DNA of 8,647 nt from Rhodospirillales bacterium. Lineage in GTDB: Bacteria > Pseudomonadota > Alphaproteobacteria > Rhodospirillales > 2-02-FULL-58-16. Under the pieces are notes generated by a model. That model searched no databases. It was given only the letters and a program-made list of their open reading frames with translations, and was not told the origin of the DNA. The stretch lies in assembly GCA_021775195.1 (NCBI GenBank), contig JAJFIG010000281.1, forward strand, positions 1 to 8,647, written 5' to 3'. The translations under genes were made by a program, and so were the position numbers. Positions 1-6,880 of this stretch are shown piece after piece. How positions within the stretch are numbered: the first letter of the stretch is position 1; every line of letters begins with the position of its first letter.

Positions 1-773
1 GCGATGCGGTCGTTGTTGGCCCGGGTCTCGCGATAGACCCAGGCGCTGAGGGGGCTCATGATGGCGCAGGCCAGACGCTCCTCGACGAAGACGTACAGGG
101 AGGCGGCGTTCTGGGTCTCGAAGCGCACGTGGAGGCGGCGCCCTTCGCTCTCGAAAATCTCGCGCAGGCGGCGGCGGATGAAGTGTGTCGGCAGGAACGA
201 CGCCACCGACCAGTCCTCGATGTCGGCCGGAGTGATTTCCGTCTTCCGCGCCAGCGGGTCGTCCGCCGGCACCGCGCAGACGCAGTCCATGGAGATCTCC
301 TCGGCGTCGACCAGGGGCGAGTCCGTCGCCGCCTCGGCGAAACCGACGTCAAACTGCTGCGAGGCCATGCGCTCGTACACCCTCTCCGAGCTCTGGCTGA
401 CCATGGAAATGGTGACGTCGCGGCGATTACGGACAAAGCTGCTGATCAGCAGCGGCATCAGGTGTTCGGCGTGAACCGGCATGCAGGCGATGCTCAGATG
501 CCCGGCCTCGCTGGTCCCCACCTCCTGCATGGTCAGGCGGAGGCCGTTGAGTTTGTCGAGAATGGCACTCGCCTCGTCGAGCAGGAAATGGGCCTCGGGA
601 ACCGGATGCAGGCGCCCGCCCCGGCGGTCGAACAGCTTGTAGCCTACCGACGCTTCCAGTCCGGCGATCAGGGTACTGACGGCGGGCTGGGTGCGGCCCA
701 TATTGCGCGCCGCCTTTGTCACCGACCCGGTCAGCATCACTTCCTGAAAGGCTTCCAACTGTCTCAGATTCAT
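1..773 (-). CDS. LysR-family transcriptional regulator, OccR/NocR-like (3' end cut by window)
   Basis: Reading from the ATG whose complement lies at 773-771, the frame is open to the window edge, giving about 257 residues of a family that is usually near 300. The protein begins MNLRQLEAFQEVMLTGSVTKAA, a typical LysR winged helix-turn-helix. The recognition helix follows (RTQPAVSTLIAGLE, about residues 27-40) and then the wing (FDRRGGRLHPVPE). From about residue 90 comes the periplasmic-binding-protein-like effector domain (HLSIACMPVHAEHLMPLLIS). The N-terminus and the HPVPEA wing resemble, from memory, OccR and NocR, the octopine and nopaline regulators of Agrobacterium. An AAAAAGG Shine-Dalgarno sequence 6 nt upstream supports the start. 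It is divergent from the catabolic genes, so it probably activates them when an imported solute or metabolite binds, and may regulate itself. LysR membership is sure; the opine sub-branch is a recollection to be tested. Confidence 0.93.
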   Translation of the reverse strand, partial: MNLRQLEAFQEVMLTGSVTKAARNMGRTQPAVSTLIAGLEASVGYKLFDRRGGRLHPVPEAHFLLDEASAILDKLNGLRLTMQEVGTSEAGHLSIACMPVHAEHLMPLLISSFVRNRRDVTISMVSQSSERVYERMASQQFDVGFAEAATDSPLVDAEEISMDCVCAVPADDPLARKTEITPADIEDWSVASFLPTHFIRRRLREIFESEGRRLHVRFETQNAASLYVFVEERLACAIMSPLSAWVYRETRANNDRI

Positions 774-802
774 AAAGCACCTTTTTCCAATACCCCCATA
801 TC

Positions 803-817
803 ATAAATTAAATTTAT
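803..817. promoter_or_regulatory. LysR-type operator, primary site (ATAA-N7-TTAT)
   Basis: ATAAATTAAATTTAT is a perfect 15-bp inverted repeat with 7-bp arms around a central A. It contains the T-N11-A signature of LysR-family sites (T804, A816). The ATAA-N7-TTAT form matches, as far as I recall, the high-affinity operator core described for OccR. It overlaps the candidate -10 of the regulator gene, which would suit autorepression. Confidence 0.6.
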
Positions 818-833
818 TGGTTGAAAAGTTTTT

Positions 834-848
834 ATAGTTTGCGTTTAT
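834..848. promoter_or_regulatory. LysR-type operator, secondary (activation) site
   Basis: ATAG-TTTGCGT-TTAT matches the 803-817 site in seven of its eight outer positions. Its centre (841) is 31 bp from the first centre (810), almost exactly three helical turns, the usual spacing between recognition and activation sites of a LysR tetramer. If transcription starts near 874, the two sites are centred at about -64 and -33. The start site is inferred, not visible. Confidence 0.45.
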
Positions 849-888
849 GCAGCACCTCCGCGACACTGTCGGTCAGGGTTTGGTCAAA

Positions 889-929
889 CCACCGGATTAC
901 AAACACAAAAAAACCTACAGATTCGGTGG
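889..929 (+). other. Possible leader hairpin before the first catabolic gene
   Basis: CCACCGGAT (889-897) can pair with ATTCGGTGG (921-929) over nine base pairs, one of them a G-U wobble, leaving a 23-nt A-rich loop. The stem ends 4 nt before the GGGGAGA ribosome binding site (934-940), so it could present or partly mask it. An overlapping alternative, GGTTTG-GT-CAAACC at 877-890, shares C889-C890 and would exclude it. No known riboswitch class is recognised. Confidence 0.25.
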
Positions 930-950
930 TCCCGGGGAGATCGCGTCGAC

Positions 951-2246
951 ATGACCACCGAACTGACACCGCGGCCTTTCTGGTGGGAGGCCGCCCAGCC
1001 ACAAGTCCTGCCCGCGGAACCCGTGCTTCCGGCCTGTGACGTCGCCATCGTCGGCGCCGGGTATGCCGGCCTGTCGGCGGCCCTTGTGCTGGCTCGCGCC
1101 GGCCGCTCGGTACAGGTCTTCGACCGCCAGCGCCCGGGAGAGGGCGCTTCGTCGCGCAACGGCGGCATCGCCAGCGGCAACATCCGCATGGGGTTCTCGA
1201 AAATGGTCGATGCCCTCGGGCTCGACCGCGCCAAGCGGGTCTACGGTGAAGGCAAGACGGCGCGCCAGGGCCTGGCAACGTTCATCGCCGAGGAGAACAT
1301 CGACTGCGATTTCGAACTGGTGGGCCGGTTCACCGGCGCCGTGCGCCCCGAGCATTACGAAACCCAGGGCCGCGAGGCGGATTTCCTCAACAGGCACCTC
1401 GACGTCGGCGCCCACATGGTGGCCCGCGCCGACCAGCACGGTGAAATCGGGTCCGACCTTTATCACGGCGGCATGGTGCGTCCCGACATCGGCGGCCTCC
1501 ATCCCGCCAAGTTCGTTGCCGGGCTCCTCGCCAAGACCACCGAGGCCGGCGTCATCGTCCATGGCGAGACGCCGGTTACCCGGGTGCGACGCGACGGCAA
1601 CGGCTTCGACGTCATCACCGCCCGCGGTACCGTCCGCGCCGGCGATGTCATCGTCGCCACCAACGGCTACACCGACGGGGTCGACCGCTGGCTTCGCCGC
1701 CGCCTCGTACCCGTGCCCAGCCGCATGATCGCCACCGAGCCCCTGGCGCCCGAGGTCATGGCGCGTCTCATGCCCAGGCGCCGCATGCTCGGCGAGACCC
1801 TCAAGATGTACCACTATTTCCGCCCTTCCCCCGACGGGTCGCGCATTCTTCTCGGCGGCCGTGAGGGGACATACGATGATGGCGGCACCGCCTTCGCCAA
1901 GCATCTCCGCGCCCGCCTGATCAAGGTCTTTCCCGAACTCGCCCAGGTCGCGCTGACCCATTCCTGGAGCGGATACGTCGCCTTCAACCTGGATTTCATG
2001 CCTCGGCTGTTCGTCCGCGACGGCGTTCACTACGCCACCGGTTTTTGCGGTTCGGGCGTCGTCTGGGCTTGGTGGATCGGGCAGTTGGTGGCCAGCAGGC
2101 TGATCGGCGAAGAGACCGCCGAAAGCGCCTTCGCCGGCGCCCCGCCCGGTGCCGTGCCATTTTATTCCGGACGGCCGTGGTTCCTGCCGGTCGTCCTTAC
2201 GTGGTTCGGATTGCAGGATCGATACAAGGTACTGGCGAAGATATGA
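951..2246 (+). CDS. FAD-dependent amine oxidoreductase, DAO superfamily (PuuB/OrdL-like)
   Basis: This 431-residue protein is of normal length for flavoenzymes resembling gamma-glutamylputrescine oxidase. The Rossmann motif is VAIVGAGYAG, with glycines at 35, 37 and 40, and an acidic residue (D58) for the adenine ribose ends the second strand. GEGASSRNGGIASGN (about 63-77) is the flavin-contacting segment usual in this branch. Near the C-terminus are SGYVAFNLDFMPRL (340-353) and GFCGSGV (364-370), which close the flavin site. A roughly 30-residue Pro/Trp-rich tail follows. It probably oxidises an amine or N-substituted amino acid in the cytoplasm to an imine that hydrolyses to aldehyde or oxo acid plus amine. 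The start is supported by GGGGAGA at 934-940 and by conservation beginning about residue 30. It is the first gene rightward of the divergent promoter, ahead of the transporter. The exact substrate is not readable. Confidence 0.88.
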   Translation: MTTELTPRPFWWEAAQPQVLPAEPVLPACDVAIVGAGYAGLSAALVLARAGRSVQVFDRQRPGEGASSRNGGIASGNIRMGFSKMVDALGLDRAKRVYGEGKTARQGLATFIAEENIDCDFELVGRFTGAVRPEHYETQGREADFLNRHLDVGAHMVARADQHGEIGSDLYHGGMVRPDIGGLHPAKFVAGLLAKTTEAGVIVHGETPVTRVRRDGNGFDVITARGTVRAGDVIVATNGYTDGVDRWLRRRLVPVPSRMIATEPLAPEVMARLMPRRRMLGETLKMYHYFRPSPDGSRILLGGREGTYDDGGTAFAKHLRARLIKVFPELAQVALTHSWSGYVAFNLDFMPRLFVRDGVHYATGFCGSGVVWAWWIGQLVASRLIGEETAESAFAGAPPGAVPFYSGRPWFLPVVLTWFGLQDRYKVLAKI

Positions 2247-2410
2247 CCTTCATCCGAGATCATCGCCGGTCATTCAGTTTTCCGGGGGAACCCAGTGGAG
2301 AAATCCGTGCCGGTTCCCTTGAGAAAAAACCCTCGCCGCGTGCTTTCAGAACGCCGTGGACGACGGGAACGTCCATAACATTAACGACCCAACCAAGGAG
2401 GACATAGACG
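2247..2410. other. 164-bp intergenic leader before the TRAP receptor gene
   Basis: No gene is seen here. Two inverted repeats occur: GGGAACC/GGTTCCC (2286-2292 with 2312-2318, 19-nt loop) and TGGACG/CGTCCA (2357-2362 with 2370-2375, 7-nt loop). Neither is followed by a T-run, so they are not intrinsic terminators. No convincing sigma-70 or sigma-54 promoter was found, so readthrough from the upstream gene is the simplest reading, although an internal promoter cannot be excluded. Confidence 0.4.
2395..2401 (+). promoter_or_regulatory. Very strong ribosome binding site for the TRAP receptor
   Basis: AAGGAGG, a perfect Shine-Dalgarno core, lies 9 nt before the ATG at 2411. It is the best ribosome binding site in the window and fits the high expression expected of a periplasmic binding protein. 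Confidence 0.8.
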
Positions 2411-3406
2411 ATGAAATTCAAGACACATCTTCTGGTGGCCGCCGTCGCCGCTGTGGCTTTGGCCACCGGCGCGGCTCAGTCACAGGAAATGAAGTTCTGG
2501 CGCATCGGCACCGGTGGCGCCGGCGGCACGTACTTCCCCATCGGCGGTCTGATCGCCAACGCCATTTCCAGCCCGCCGGGCTCGCGCTCCTGCGCCAAGG
2601 GCGGCACCTGCGGCGTACCGGGCCTGGTCGCCATCGCGGTTTCCACCAACGCCTCGGTCGCCAACATGAACGCCATCCACGCCGGCCAGCTTGATGCAGG
2701 CCTCGCCGGCGCGCAAAGCGTCACGCAAGGCTATAACGGCACCGGCAAATTCGCCGGCAACAAAAAGGACAAGGTCCGCGTCATCGCCAATCTCTATCCC
2801 GAAGACATGCATCTGGTGCTGAAGAACGGCCTGAAGCTCAATAGCCTTAAAGACCTGAACGGCAAGAAGATCGGTGTTGCCGCGGCGGGCTCGGGCACCC
2901 AGGTTTCGGTGCGCATGATCCTCAAGCATTACAACATCAAGGCGGACGAAAACGAGTTGAACCTGGGGCAGAGCACCCAGCGTATCGCTGACGGCCAGAT
3001 CGACGCCTTCTTCTATGCCGGCGGCACGCCGTTCGCGGCGCTGATCCAGCTCGGCTCCACCAAGGGCTTCAGTCTTTACAAGTTCTCCGACGCCGAGCGT
3101 AAGGCGATCAACAAGATCATCCCCTACTATGTTGAATCGATGATCCCCGCCGGCACCTACGAGAACATCAAGACCGATACCCCGACAGTGGCGGTGAACG
3201 GCCAGTTGGTGACCAACGTCGACCAGCCCACCGACCTCGTCTATGGCATCACCAAGGCGCTGTGGAGCAAGAAGACCCGCGGCCTCCTGGACAAGGGACA
3301 TGCCAAGGGCAAGGCCATCCGGATGGAGACGGCGCTGAAAGGCGTGTTGATCCCGCTGCACCCGGGTGCCGAGAAGTTCTACAAGGAAGTGGGCCTGATC
3401 AAGTAA
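2411..3406 (+). CDS. TRAP transporter solute receptor, TAXI family
   Basis: This 331-residue periplasmic binding protein captures the solute for the permease encoded next. It starts with a Sec signal peptide: MKFKTHLL, an alanine/valine-rich core, and likely cleavage around residues 20-25 before QEMKFWRIGTGG. The IGTGGAGGTYFPIGG segment (about 32-46) and the SCAKGGTCGVPGLVA stretch (about 60-74) are TAXI family signatures. The only two cysteines, C61 and C67, are in the latter and probably form a disulfide. Later family segments include KKIGVAAAGSGTQ and DAFFYAGGTPFAAL, and the C-terminus ends HPGAEKFYKEVGLIK. Length is normal. Characterised TAXI receptors bind carboxylates such as glutamate, so an amino acid or opine ligand is plausible, but the ligand cannot be read from sequence. 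The dedicated ribosome binding site and the hairpin just downstream suggest a higher dose than the permease. Confidence 0.95.
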   Translation: MKFKTHLLVAAVAAVALATGAAQSQEMKFWRIGTGGAGGTYFPIGGLIANAISSPPGSRSCAKGGTCGVPGLVAIAVSTNASVANMNAIHAGQLDAGLAGAQSVTQGYNGTGKFAGNKKDKVRVIANLYPEDMHLVLKNGLKLNSLKDLNGKKIGVAAAGSGTQVSVRMILKHYNIKADENELNLGQSTQRIADGQIDAFFYAGGTPFAALIQLGSTKGFSLYKFSDAERKAINKIIPYYVESMIPAGTYENIKTDTPTVAVNGQLVTNVDQPTDLVYGITKALWSKKTRGLLDKGHAKGKAIRMETALKGVLIPLHPGAEKFYKEVGLIK

Positions 3407-3417
3407 TTGCCCATCTT

Positions 3418-3470
3418 GTTGCGGGAGGCGGGCACGGTGCGTGCCCGCCTCCATCGCGACGTAATTTTTT
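3418..3470 (+). terminator. Terminator-like hairpin between receptor and permease genes
   Basis: GGAGGCGGGCAC (3424-3435) pairs perfectly with GTGCCCGCCTCC (3441-3452) around the 5-nt loop GGTGC. After a 2-nt bulge (3453-3454) the stem extends six pairs, GTTGCG (3418-3423) with CGCGAC (3455-3460), including one G-U. Six T residues at 3465-3470 follow the extended stem by 4 nt. This meets the form of an intrinsic terminator. Because the next gene needs the same transcript unless it has its own promoter, partial termination or 3' protection of the receptor mRNA is the likely role. Confidence 0.7.
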
Positions 3471-3521
3471 AGCCTGTAACTCAAACTAAATAAAAAAAAC
3501 CGCGCGTTCAGGGCGGCATCA

Positions 3522-3528
3522 GGGGAGG
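3522..3528 (+). promoter_or_regulatory. Ribosome binding site for the TRAP permease
   Basis: GGGGAGG lies 5 nt before the ATG at 3534 and fixes that start. Between it and the upstream hairpin is an AT-rich stretch with eight A residues at 3492-3499. No clear promoter is seen there. Confidence 0.6.
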
Positions 3529-3533
3529 CGGCA

Positions 3534-5627
3534 ATGGCCGAGTATGACGTCAAGTTAGCCGAAGAACTGGAAGAGAAATACGACTCCGGTCTTCAGACCC
3601 GCGCCCTTGGCCCGTGGTTGGTCAAATTCAGTTTCGCCTTTTCCATTGTTTTCGCCGCCTACCACTACATCACCGCCGGCATCGGCGTGCCCATCGATTA
3701 CTGGCACATGGGCTTCCACATGTCGGGCGTCATTCTGCTGGTGTTCATCGGCTTTCCGATTATCAAGGGCGACAGTGCCTGGACGCTGCATCCCAACACC
3801 TGGTGGCGCTATGCCAACGTCCCCCTTTGGGACTGGTTGCTGATCACCGCCGGTATCGCGTCGTCGCTATACATCGGTATCACCTGGTACGAGATCGATT
3901 TCGAGTTCATGGGCGGCCGCTTCCATCTCCCCGAACAGGTTCTGCGCCAAGGCAACCCATCGCCCATCGACGTCGTCTTCGGCACTGTGCTGATTTTGGT
4001 GTTGCTGGAAGCCGTCAGGCGGACGCTGGGCATGATCGTTCCGATCATCATTATCCTGTTCACCGTTTATGCGGTGTTCGGCAAATACATGCCGCTCCAG
4101 ATTCTCAAGCATCCGGGCATCAACTGGGCCCAGTACGTCAACAACATGTACTTCCCCGCCGAGGGAATTTATGGCGTGACGCTGTGGATCGTCTCCACCG
4201 TTGTCTTCCACTTCGTGCTCTTCGGTGTCCTGGCGCAGCGCATGGGTCTGGGCCAGTTCTTCGTCGACGTGGCGACGGTGGCTGCCGGCCGCTACACCGG
4301 CGGCCTAGCCAAGGTCAGCGTCGTGTCGTCGGCGTTCTTCGGCACCATCTCGGGATCCTCCATCGCCAACACGGTTTCCACCGGCTCGCTGACCATCCCC
4401 AACATGAAGAAGATGGGCTACCCCGGCCATCTCGCCGGCGGGGTCGAGGCCGCGGCCAGTGCCGGCGGCCAGATCACACCGCCGATCATGGGCGCCGCCG
4501 CCTTCATCATGGCCGAGTTCCTCGAGGTTCCCTACACCACCATTGTCATTGCCGCCGCCATCCCCGCCGCCATGCACTATGTCGGTGTCCTCTGCATCGT
4601 CCATTTTCAGGCCAAGCGCCTGGGGCTGAAGGGCGTGCCCGCCGAGGAAGTCCCCAAATTGATGGCGGTCCTCAAGAAGGGATGGCCGACGGCCATCCCT
4701 CTGGTGGTGCTGGTTTACGTGCTGTTCAGCGGTTTCTCGCCGCACATGGCGGCATTCTGGGGGATCACCACGGCACTCGCCGTCGGGTTCCTCAATCCCA
4801 TGCACCGGATTACCCTGCGCGACCTGGCCGAGGGCTGTGTCACCGGAGTCAAATACGCCCTCGCCGTCGGCGCCGTTTGCGCCGCCATCGGCATCGTCGT
4901 CGGCGTCGTCAATTCCACCGGCCTCGGCTTCCGCCTCGGTTTCATGGTCGCCGACGGCGCCCTCACCAAGGCCGAAAACCTTATCGACCTGGTTTCCTGG
5001 ATTCCCTTGATGGAGGTTTCGTTGCAGGGCTTGACGCTGTTCCTGTCCCTGGTCCTGATCGCCATCACCTGCATCATGATGGGTGCCGGACTGCCGACGA
5101 CCGCGCTCTACATCATGCTCGCCACCGTCGCCCAACCGGCCCTGTCCAACCTGGGCATTCCGCCGCTCGCCTCCCAACTTTTCGTGCTCTACTACGGGGT
5201 CATCTCGGAAATCACGCCGCCGGTCTGCGCCTCGGCCTACGCCGCGGCCGGAATCGCCGGCGCCAACCCGTTCAAGACCGGGGTGTCCGCGTTCTCCTTC
5301 GGCATCGCCAAGTTGATGGTGCCCATGGTCTTCGTCTATTCGCCGGCCATGTTGATCGTGCTCGACCAATACTTCACCTGGGGCGCGTTCCTGGAGACGA
5401 CACTCACCTGCGCGCTCGGCATCGTCATGGTGGCGACCGCCGTCAGCGGCTACTTCATCGCCCATATGCCGACGCATTTCCGCCTCTTGATGGGACTGGC
5501 CGGCGTCTTCATGGTCGCCCCCGGCGGGACCAGCGATATGTACTCTCTGTTGTTGGCGCTTCCGGTATTGATCCAGCAGGTGATGGCACGGCGGCAGGAA
5601 CGCGCCGCCGTCCTCGAAAATGCCTGA
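3534..5627 (+). CDS. TRAP transporter permease, fused 4TM/12TM (DctQM-type)
   Basis: This 697-residue inner-membrane protein carries both the small and the large permease domains, the fused form usual for TAXI systems. Residues about 1-190 are the small (DctQ-like) part with hydrophobic segments near 28-48, 60-78, 98-116 and 145-182. The large (DctM-like) part follows. It has SSAFFGTISGSSIANT (265-280), GGQITPPIMG (311-320), MMGAGLPTT (515-523) and the repeat-related EITPPVCASAYAAAGIAG (559-576), which form the two pseudo-symmetric ion and substrate sites. It should drive Na+- or H+-coupled uptake of whatever the adjacent TAXI receptor delivers. The last codons overlap the next gene by 8 nt, so uptake and oxidation are translationally coupled. 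Length is normal and no frame break is seen. Confidence 0.96.
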   Translation: MAEYDVKLAEELEEKYDSGLQTRALGPWLVKFSFAFSIVFAAYHYITAGIGVPIDYWHMGFHMSGVILLVFIGFPIIKGDSAWTLHPNTWWRYANVPLWDWLLITAGIASSLYIGITWYEIDFEFMGGRFHLPEQVLRQGNPSPIDVVFGTVLILVLLEAVRRTLGMIVPIIIILFTVYAVFGKYMPLQILKHPGINWAQYVNNMYFPAEGIYGVTLWIVSTVVFHFVLFGVLAQRMGLGQFFVDVATVAAGRYTGGLAKVSVVSSAFFGTISGSSIANTVSTGSLTIPNMKKMGYPGHLAGGVEAAASAGGQITPPIMGAAAFIMAEFLEVPYTTIVIAAAIPAAMHYVGVLCIVHFQAKRLGLKGVPAEEVPKLMAVLKKGWPTAIPLVVLVYVLFSGFSPHMAAFWGITTALAVGFLNPMHRITLRDLAEGCVTGVKYALAVGAVCAAIGIVVGVVNSTGLGFRLGFMVADGALTKAENLIDLVSWIPLMEVSLQGLTLFLSLVLIAITCIMMGAGLPTTALYIMLATVAQPALSNLGIPPLASQLFVLYYGVISEITPPVCASAYAAAGIAGANPFKTGVSAFSFGIAKLMVPMVFVYSPAMLIVLDQYFTWGAFLETTLTCALGIVMVATAVSGYFIAHMPTHFRLLMGLAGVFMVAPGGTSDMYSLLLALPVLIQQVMARRQERAAVLENA

Positions 5628-6873
5628 CCCCGGGTCCAGGGACGCCGTCGTCGTCGGTGCCGGTATCGTCGGCATCTGCGCGGCGTTGTCCCTGTTGGAG
5701 AAGGGTTTCACCGTCCGCGTCATCGACCCGGAGCCGCCGGCGGACGGCGCCAGTTCGGGCAACGCCGGCGTCATCTCGCCCTGGTCCTGCGTGCCCCAGA
5801 CCCTGCCCGGCCTGTGGAAGGACGTGCCCAAGTGGCTGCTCGACCCCGACGGGCCGCTGGCCCTGCGCTGGGCCTACACGCCCAGGCTTTTGCCCTGGTT
5901 GTTCCAGTTCTTCGCCGCCGGCAACGTCAAGCGCCTGCCCGCCATCGCCGACGCCATGCTCACTGTCAACCGCCCCTCCGTCGATCTCTTCCACCAGCTT
6001 CTCGACGGCACCGGCGACGAGGATCTGGTCCGCGATTCCCTCTACCTCCACCTTTATCGCAACCCTGCCGGCGCCGACCTGAACAACCTGCCCTGGCGGC
6101 TGCGCAGCGAACGGGGGGTTCCCCTCGAGGTCCTGCGCGGCGGCGAGATTCAGGAGGTCGAGCCCGAGCTCTCCACCGACTTCAAGGCCGCCGTCGTCAT
6201 CCGCAGCCAGGGCCGGGCGACCAACCCGGGCCGCCTCGGCAAGGTCCTGGCGGCCAAGGCCGAGGCCCGGGGCGCCACCTTCGTCCGCGGCCGGGTCCAC
6301 CGCTTGGCCCCCGGCGTCAACGGCGAATGCCGGCTGGAAACAGACCAGGGTGAGCTTGCCGCCGCCAAGGTCGTTCTCGCCGCCGGCGCCTGGTCGGCCC
6401 GCCTTCTCGCGCCCCTGGGGGTCAAGGTTTGCCTCGAGGCCGAGCGCGGCTACCACATGGTGTTCGAGGACCCCGGCGTCACCCTCAACCACTCGATCAT
6501 GGACGCCGAGCGCAAGTTCGTCACCAGTTCCATGGAGATGGGCATTCGCAGCGCCGGCACCGCCGAATTCGCCGGCCTCGACGCGCCCCCCAACTACCGG
6601 CGCTCCAAGGTTTTCGAGCACCTCGCCAAGCGCATCCTTCCCAACCTCAACACGGCCAAGAAGAGCGAATGGATGGGGACCCGCCCGTCGATGCCCGATT
6701 CCGTCCCCTGCATCGGTCCCGTTCCCGGCCACCCCAACATCATTGGCGCTTTCGGCCACGGCCACCTCGGCCTCACCGGCGCCCCGATGACCGGCCGCAT
6801 GGTCGCCGCCCTGGCCGCCGACGAGCCCTTGAACCTGGACCTCAAGCCGTTCCGCCTGGACCGGTTCGCCTGA
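5620..6873 (+). CDS. FAD-dependent amino acid dehydrogenase, DadA-like
   Basis: This 417-residue flavoprotein matches the length of D-amino acid dehydrogenase small subunits. AVVVGAGIVG gives the dinucleotide-binding glycines at 13, 15 and 18, with D36 at the end of the second strand. DGASSGNAGVISPW (42-55) corresponds to the flavin-contacting segment that follows in DadA. GTRPSMPDSVPCIGP (353-367) and GAFGHGHLGLTGAPMTGR (376-393) are the C-terminal DadA signatures. Family members oxidise D-amino acids or related N-substituted amino acids to 2-oxo acids and pass electrons to the respiratory chain. The start ATG lies inside the end of the permease gene (8-nt overlap) and has no good ribosome binding site of its own, so it relies on coupling. 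It cannot start much later, because the nucleotide-binding fold begins by residue 9. Substrate is unassigned; I avoid the name dadA for that reason. Confidence 0.9.
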   Translation: MPDPGSRDAVVVGAGIVGICAALSLLEKGFTVRVIDPEPPADGASSGNAGVISPWSCVPQTLPGLWKDVPKWLLDPDGPLALRWAYTPRLLPWLFQFFAAGNVKRLPAIADAMLTVNRPSVDLFHQLLDGTGDEDLVRDSLYLHLYRNPAGADLNNLPWRLRSERGVPLEVLRGGEIQEVEPELSTDFKAAVVIRSQGRATNPGRLGKVLAAKAEARGATFVRGRVHRLAPGVNGECRLETDQGELAAAKVVLAAGAWSARLLAPLGVKVCLEAERGYHMVFEDPGVTLNHSIMDAERKFVTSSMEMGIRSAGTAEFAGLDAPPNYRRSKVFEHLAKRILPNLNTAKKSEWMGTRPSMPDSVPCIGPVPGHPNIIGAFGHGHLGLTGAPMTGRMVAALAADEPLNLDLKPFRLDRFA

Positions 6874-6880
6874 GGCCCCA

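Larger units (their letters stand above)
774..950. promoter_or_regulatory. Divergent intergenic promoter region
   Basis: These 177 bp separate the regulator from the first catabolic gene and are the only gap of this size in the window. The left half (about 783-850) is strikingly AT-rich against the high-GC genes and holds the two operator-like palindromes listed separately. The right half is GC-richer and would form the mRNA leader. On the plus strand a weak promoter can be placed with TTGCGT at 839-844 and GACACT at 862-867, spaced 17 bp. TATAGT at 833-838 and TTGAAA at 821-826 are alternative elements. On the minus strand TATGAT (complement of 800-805) is a good -10 for the regulator gene, without a clear -35. 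Promoter elements are inferred by eye. Confidence 0.6.

Noticed and set aside
129..806. 225-codon plus-strand open frame over the regulator gene
   Set aside because: It is the antisense of a clear LysR protein and runs across that gene's start; it shows no domain of its own.
2286..2375. Intrinsic terminator after the first catabolic gene
   Set aside because: Two hairpins exist (2286-2318 and 2357-2375) but neither is followed by a T-run; the A6 after the first one is the wrong base for plus-strand termination.
2247..2410. A second LysR operator before the receptor gene
   Set aside because: ATAACATTAAC at 2376-2386 has a partial half-site but no TTAT partner at the right distance, so it does not meet the ATAA-N7-TTAT pattern.
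4305..5831. 508-codon minus-strand open frame, and a similar 512-codon one at 5509-7047
   Set aside because: Both lie antisense to strongly conserved genes and are Gly/Asp/Glu/His-rich without recognisable motifs, as expected for the complement of GC-rich coding sequence.
3614..6082. 822-codon open frame on the plus strand overlapping the permease and DadA-like genes
   Set aside because: It crosses two well-supported genes in another frame and reads as Arg/His/Pro/Gly-rich low-complexity protein with no domain. This is the usual by-product of GC-rich third positions.
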